DNA of 64,000 nt, taken from positions 1,302,001 through 1,366,000 of the forward strand of contig JAGTXZ010000009.1 in assembly GCA_018398575.1 (NCBI GenBank), in the 5' to 3' direction. The notes beneath the pieces are model-generated. The model had not been told where the DNA came from. It did no database searches and saw only the letters and a list, made by a program, of their open reading frames with translations. Position 1 is the first letter of the stretch. The number at the start of each line of letters is the position of its first letter. Positions 60,411 through 64,000 of the stretch are shown here, piece by piece. A program made the translations under genes and the position numbers. Origin of the DNA: Ampelomyces quisqualis. Lineage: Eukaryota; Ascomycota; Dothideomycetes; Pleosporales; Phaeosphaeriaceae.

Positions 60411-62050
60411 GCTATAATAGGCATTTAGCAGAAGAGAATTATAGACTACCTACTAGGACTGCGTACACGCTTAGCTTGTTATAAAGAGATTCTACAAAGG
60501 TTTTTACGTCTTTAACTTTTATTATATTAGTGTTAAGCTTATAGCACTACTACTTTAACTTACAGTTAATAACAACGCGTCCTTCTTTTAGGCTTAGTAA
60601 CCCTAAAATAATAGGTTAAGCTACGTTAGCAATCCTATATAAGATAGTAGTAAAAAACTTAGTAACGCTCTAGTTATCCTTTATTATTAGATAGGCCTAA
60701 TAAGCGTAGAAGCTAGGCGCTGTACTTAAGTTAGGTAAGCAGATAGTTAGCAGCGCTGCGCTGTTAATCTAAGAGAAGTTCTTAAGCAAGGCAACTTTCT
60801 TGTTAATTATACTAAGTTCTACACTATAGTTAATTAGTATTTGTATAGGCTACGTAGCGCTATTATTACGCAGCGTTCTAAGTACTTTAATATAATTCTT
60901 CTATTATAGTAGAACTTAAGCTGTTAAGAGAGAAAGTCCTTTTAGGCCTTCTTGTTTTTTGTTTATATTAAGTTTAAGCTAGTAACAAGAGAGAAGCTAT
61001 TAAGCCTTAATCTATACTTTCTAGCCTAATAGCCTATCTTACTGCAATAGTAGCAGGCGTTAGTTAGCTTTAGGCCTAGGTTTGTAGTACTAGCAACACA
61101 ACGTTATAGAGCTATTGCGTCTAGTCTAGGCTACAAAGTTTTTTCTATACTAGGTGTTTTGTATATATAATAGTATAGTAATAGTATACTACTGCTGCAG
61201 CGCAAGTTATCTTCTAGCGTTATAGTACGTTTAACAAGTTCTTTATAGGTAGTAGAAAACTTAGTGTAGTTAGAAAAGGCTACTCTAATCTCTAGGTAGA
61301 GTTTACTATACAAGTGCATTACTAAGTGTTTCTGCTTATAAGAGGAGTTTACCTAATTTTCTAACGTTAATAGATAGGCTGCAAATTTGTTTACTGTTTA
61401 GCTATCTTTTTAGACTGTTTTTTAATACTATATAGTAACTTAGAGCTCTCTATTTATAGGACTCTTAATCTAATTAAGTAGAAAGAATATTATATTGCGC
61501 TACGCTAGCGTTTTGCTATTATCTTCCTATTTTCTCTATATCTACATTTATTAAAATATAGTTTATAGGTATTAGAAAGTAAAGGCAATCTTTTAGTTCT
61601 TAAGCTAAAAGGCTAAGGAGTCTAATTAAAAGGCAATAGATAGCCTAGCCTTAAAGTCCTAATACTCTCTAATTCTCTTACCTTTAAAGACAGGGATTTT
61701 CTTAATCTTTAGCCTGCGTTCTAGTAGCGCTAATAGGTTAAGTTAAGGGCGTTGCGCTAGTAGAGACATATTGCGTCTACTAAGAGGGGTTAGTTCTGCT
61801 TTATTAGGAGCGCCTAAGGGCTGTTTAAGAGGTAGAAGAAGCTGTTTACCTACTAATAATTGCTCCTATTAGCGTACTTCCTCTTCTAGAGTCTAAATCT
61901 TAGCTTACTTCTTAAGCTCTTAGCGCTAGCGCTTTAGCTGCGCTAAGCGTTTGCCTAGGCTAAGTATTAATTTCTTATTAGAAGTGTTTTCTCTTAATAG
62001 GTTAGCTAGTAGGCTTAGGAGTAGATCTTAATCCATTATTATTAGGTAAC
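60411..62050 (-). pseudogene. Gypsy-2b gag and protease
   Basis: Upstream half of the Gypsy-2b polyprotein on the minus strand. The N-terminal gag begins near 62030. A 62-codon open frame is kept at 61131-61319 (YLEIRVAFSNYTKFSTTYKE). The zinc knuckle at about 61025-61070 reads CYYCSKIGY, keeping both first Cys ligands. The protease region follows to 60411, where the large DNA element interrupts it. The gene continues at 31658. Stops are fewer than in Gypsy-2c but it is not functional. Confidence 0.8.
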
Positions 62051-62088
62051 TAGGCTACTATTCTTTTGCAAGGTAGAGGAATTAAAAC

Positions 62089-62370
62089 TATAAGAGGTTT
62101 GTATAGCAGCAAAGTTATAAGATAACAATAGTAGTATAGGTAGAAGTAAGTTAATTCCTATTCTACAGCTTTAGTGCAGAACTGCTCTTTTGTAGATATA
62201 ACTAGACGCGTGTCTTTACAACTAGAATGCACTAAGTCTACGCTAGCGTAGCGCTATTAAGACGCTAGGGTAGCTGTACGCATTCTACGTGTGTAATAGC
62301 TAGAGTAGCGTTGTAGTAGCGCAGGCGCATTACTACGCAACTAACAGCTCTACGCTGTAGCATTCTTATA
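62089..62370 (-). repeat. 5' LTR of Gypsy-2b
   Basis: 282 bp, TATAAGAGGTTTG to GTAGCATTCTTATA. Followed by AATAA, the target duplication also found at 26501-26505. Confidence 0.92.
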
Positions 62371-62375
62371 AATAA

Positions 62376-64000
62376 CCTACACAGCTTTATAGGCACGTTA
62401 ACTCTGTCTAAAAGATAGGCTAGCTAGGTAATAAAGCTAGCTGCTTATAACTTTAAGATTAAGTATTAGTCTAGAAAGACAAATTCTATAAATAGGCCTT
62501 TAAAGCAATTTATAGATAACAGTAACATACTAGATATTTAACTATTAGATATATTGCTAGCACTGCAAAAGAAGTTGCAGCTAGTAAAAACCTAAGCTAA
62601 GCTACTTAGTAAAGAGCTAGCGTTAGTAAAAAGCTAGATAATAGCTTAATAGTAAGCAGGCACTCTATATTTTAATAAAGATGTTTCTATAAGCCTAGCA
62701 CATAGCGTTAAGGTAATAGCTATAAGCTACAGCCTTACTTAAGAAAACTCTAAGAGTAGACTAGTAATAACCTATAGGGTTACGCAGTTACAAAGCCTAA
62801 CGCACAGCGTTAAGGTAACAGCTAAGAGCTACAGCTCTAATTAGAAGATTCTTAAGAGCAGACTAGTAATAGCTTAAAGAGTTATATAGTTACAAGCAAA
62901 AGCTACAGCCTTAGAAAAGTTAGCTTATAAAGAACTTCTTAAGTCTTTTTTTAAAATCTGTGTACAAGTATAACAGAATAACCTAGAAGTAGTTGCAATA
63001 CACAGAGACGTTAAATCCCTAGCGTCTACCTATTAAGGCGCTAGTAAACGCCTAAGGCACTAGAAGCTTAACGCTTTAGGCAGCTTTTAGTTTAAGAACT
63101 AATTATATATTCTACTAGAGCTAGCTCTTAGAGCTAAGCTTCTTAAGCTATATTACAACAATCTACTTACTAGCTATTTTAGGTAGGCTAAAACGCTTAA
63201 GCTTGTAGCCTAATACTACTATTAGCCTAGGCTTAAAAAAGAGCTTAAGAAGTATATTAACTCTTGCTTAGTGTGCTAAGGTACAAAGTTACTTAAGTAG
63301 CGCTCTACTAGTGTGTTAAACGCGCTCCTCTAACCTTAGAGACTATAGCAAGAAATTATAATAAATTTTGTTATAGGCCTACTACTTACTAAGCGCTACA
63401 GCGTTGTATATAACGCAATACTTATTATAGTTAACAGGTATACTAAAATAACTAAGTATATCTTTACATAAAAAATAGTTACTACCTTATAGTTAGTAGA
63501 TCTGTTCTTAGAACATGTTATACAATTCTTTAGATTGCCTAAAGGTATTATATTAGATTAAGAAAGTGTCTTTACTTTATAATTTTAAGTAGACTTCTAC
63601 TTTATAGCAAAGGCAAAACGCTAGCTTAGTACTACCTTTTACCTACAAATAGATAGGTAAACAGAATAGTAAAATTAGACCTTTAAGTAATACTTAAGAG
63701 CTCTTATAAGTAATTATTAAGAAGATTAAGTACACTTTTTATTACTAGCAGAATTTGTATATAATAATGCTAAGCAGGTTACATTAGAAATATTCTTATT
63801 CTTTGCCTACTATAGGTTTTACCTACGCCTTAACTACATGCTAATAGCGCCTACTAAAGTCTCTAGTGTTAGAGAAAGGTTGCAAAAGCTTATGTAAACT
63901 TAAGACACTCTAGCTAATTACTAGCATAAAACTTTATAATATTAAGAGTAATATTATAACAACAGACACAAACCCTAAAGGTTTAACTCTAGAAATATAA
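62376..64000 (+). pseudogene. Gypsy-2a pol, second part: RNase H end and integrase
   Basis: Continuation of the frame left at 26505. The RNase H end (AAYNFKIKY) is at about 62427-62480. Two 34-residue repeats are at 62692-62895. The integrase zinc-binding region at about 63129-63290 reads LYYNNLLTSYF...YINSCLVC, so both Cys are kept and the His positions read Tyr. The catalytic core has FVIGLLLTKRYSVVYNAILIIVNRYTK at 63370-63440 (Asn at the first Asp), LPKGIILD-ESVFT near 63535 (Asp kept), and a TE--N-TFK segment near 63660 (Glu kept). The frame runs off the window. Family call is secure. Confidence 0.85.
62692..62895 (+). repeat. 102-bp in-frame tandem repeat in Gypsy-2a pol, two units
   Basis: Units start at 62692 and 62794, 102 bp apart. 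Same unit as 29797-30096, where there are three. Confidence 0.85.

Larger units (their letters stand above)
26506..62370 (-). mobile_element. Gypsy-2b, complete but split by the large DNA element
   Basis: Minus-strand Ty3/Gypsy element bounded by two 282-bp LTRs (26506-26787 and 62089-62370). It is flanked by a perfect 5-bp target duplication AATAA (26501-26505 and 62371-62375). Without the 28.75-kb insertion at 31659-60408 it would be about 7.1 kb. In element order it has the 5' LTR (right), gag, protease, RT, RNase H, integrase, chromodomain, a 3' region with an antisense frame, and the 3' LTR (left). It is inserted in Gypsy-2a of the same family but opposite orientation. Confidence 0.92.

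Noticed and set aside
1..64000. Fungal mitochondrial or AT-rich bacterial DNA
   Set aside because: The content is LTR retrotransposons and eukaryotic DNA transposons with RIP-type stops; no mitochondrial or bacterial genes, tRNAs or rRNAs were seen.

Overview
The window looks like a block of nested transposable elements from a filamentous ascomycete (Pezizomycotina) and contains no host gene that I can recognise. Reading frames survive, but they are broken almost only by TAG and TAA. The codons that would be expected at those places are CAG, CAA or TGG. CpA and TpG are scarce and TpA is in large excess. This is the signature of repeat-induced point mutation (RIP), which is known from fungi. 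No tRNA, rRNA, CRISPR array or bacterial-type operon was seen. The species cannot be named from this sequence.

Left part (1-15829): a TTTTG microsatellite, a 1.8-kb fold-back element with 778-bp arms, then a pile of copies of one Ty3/Gypsy chromovirus family (called Gypsy-1 here) in both orientations. The pile includes one nearly complete copy at 9743-15829 with 455-458-bp LTRs. Two copies of a roughly 845-bp non-autonomous DNA element (MITE-like) lie in this pile. One of them sits inside the reverse-transcriptase region of a Gypsy-1 copy.

Middle and right part (15830-64000): a Russian-doll nest built from a second Ty3/Gypsy chromovirus family (Gypsy-2, 282-bp LTRs) and a very large DNA transposon. 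A minus-strand Gypsy-2 fragment (2c) is interrupted by a MITE-like element. That element is interrupted by a plus-strand Gypsy-2 (2a, from 23298). Copy 2a is interrupted at 26505/62371 by a minus-strand Gypsy-2 (2b, 26506-62370) flanked by a perfect 5-bp duplication AATAA. Copy 2b is in turn interrupted by a 28,750-bp DNA element at 31659-60408. This element has ends TGTTAGGAAAA and TTTTTCTAACA and a 2-bp duplication AG. Removing it joins the flanks into one continuous Gypsy-2 sequence.

The large DNA element is the most interesting object. It carries an unrecognised minus-strand gene (gene X), a minus-strand pogo/Fot-type transposase relic, several minisatellites, a plus-strand transposase of the Plavaka type (a CACTA-like fungal group) and a second unrecognised long plus-strand frame (ORF2). 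Its right 9.7 kb is present twice in tandem, at 40977-50692 and 50693-60408. The break lies inside a 147-bp tandem repeat, directly after a complete right terminus. This suggests that a second copy inserted into the first and the left halves then merged. The MITE-like elements share both termini and the 9-bp subterminal repeats of this element, so they probably used the same transposase. A further fragment of the large element (15830-19524) carries a second copy of gene X.

All coding sequences here are described as pseudogenes. Domain assignments rest on reading translated frames by eye through RIP-type stops, without database searches. Gene boundaries are therefore approximate. LTR, inverted-repeat and tandem-repeat boundaries were placed by direct comparison within the window.
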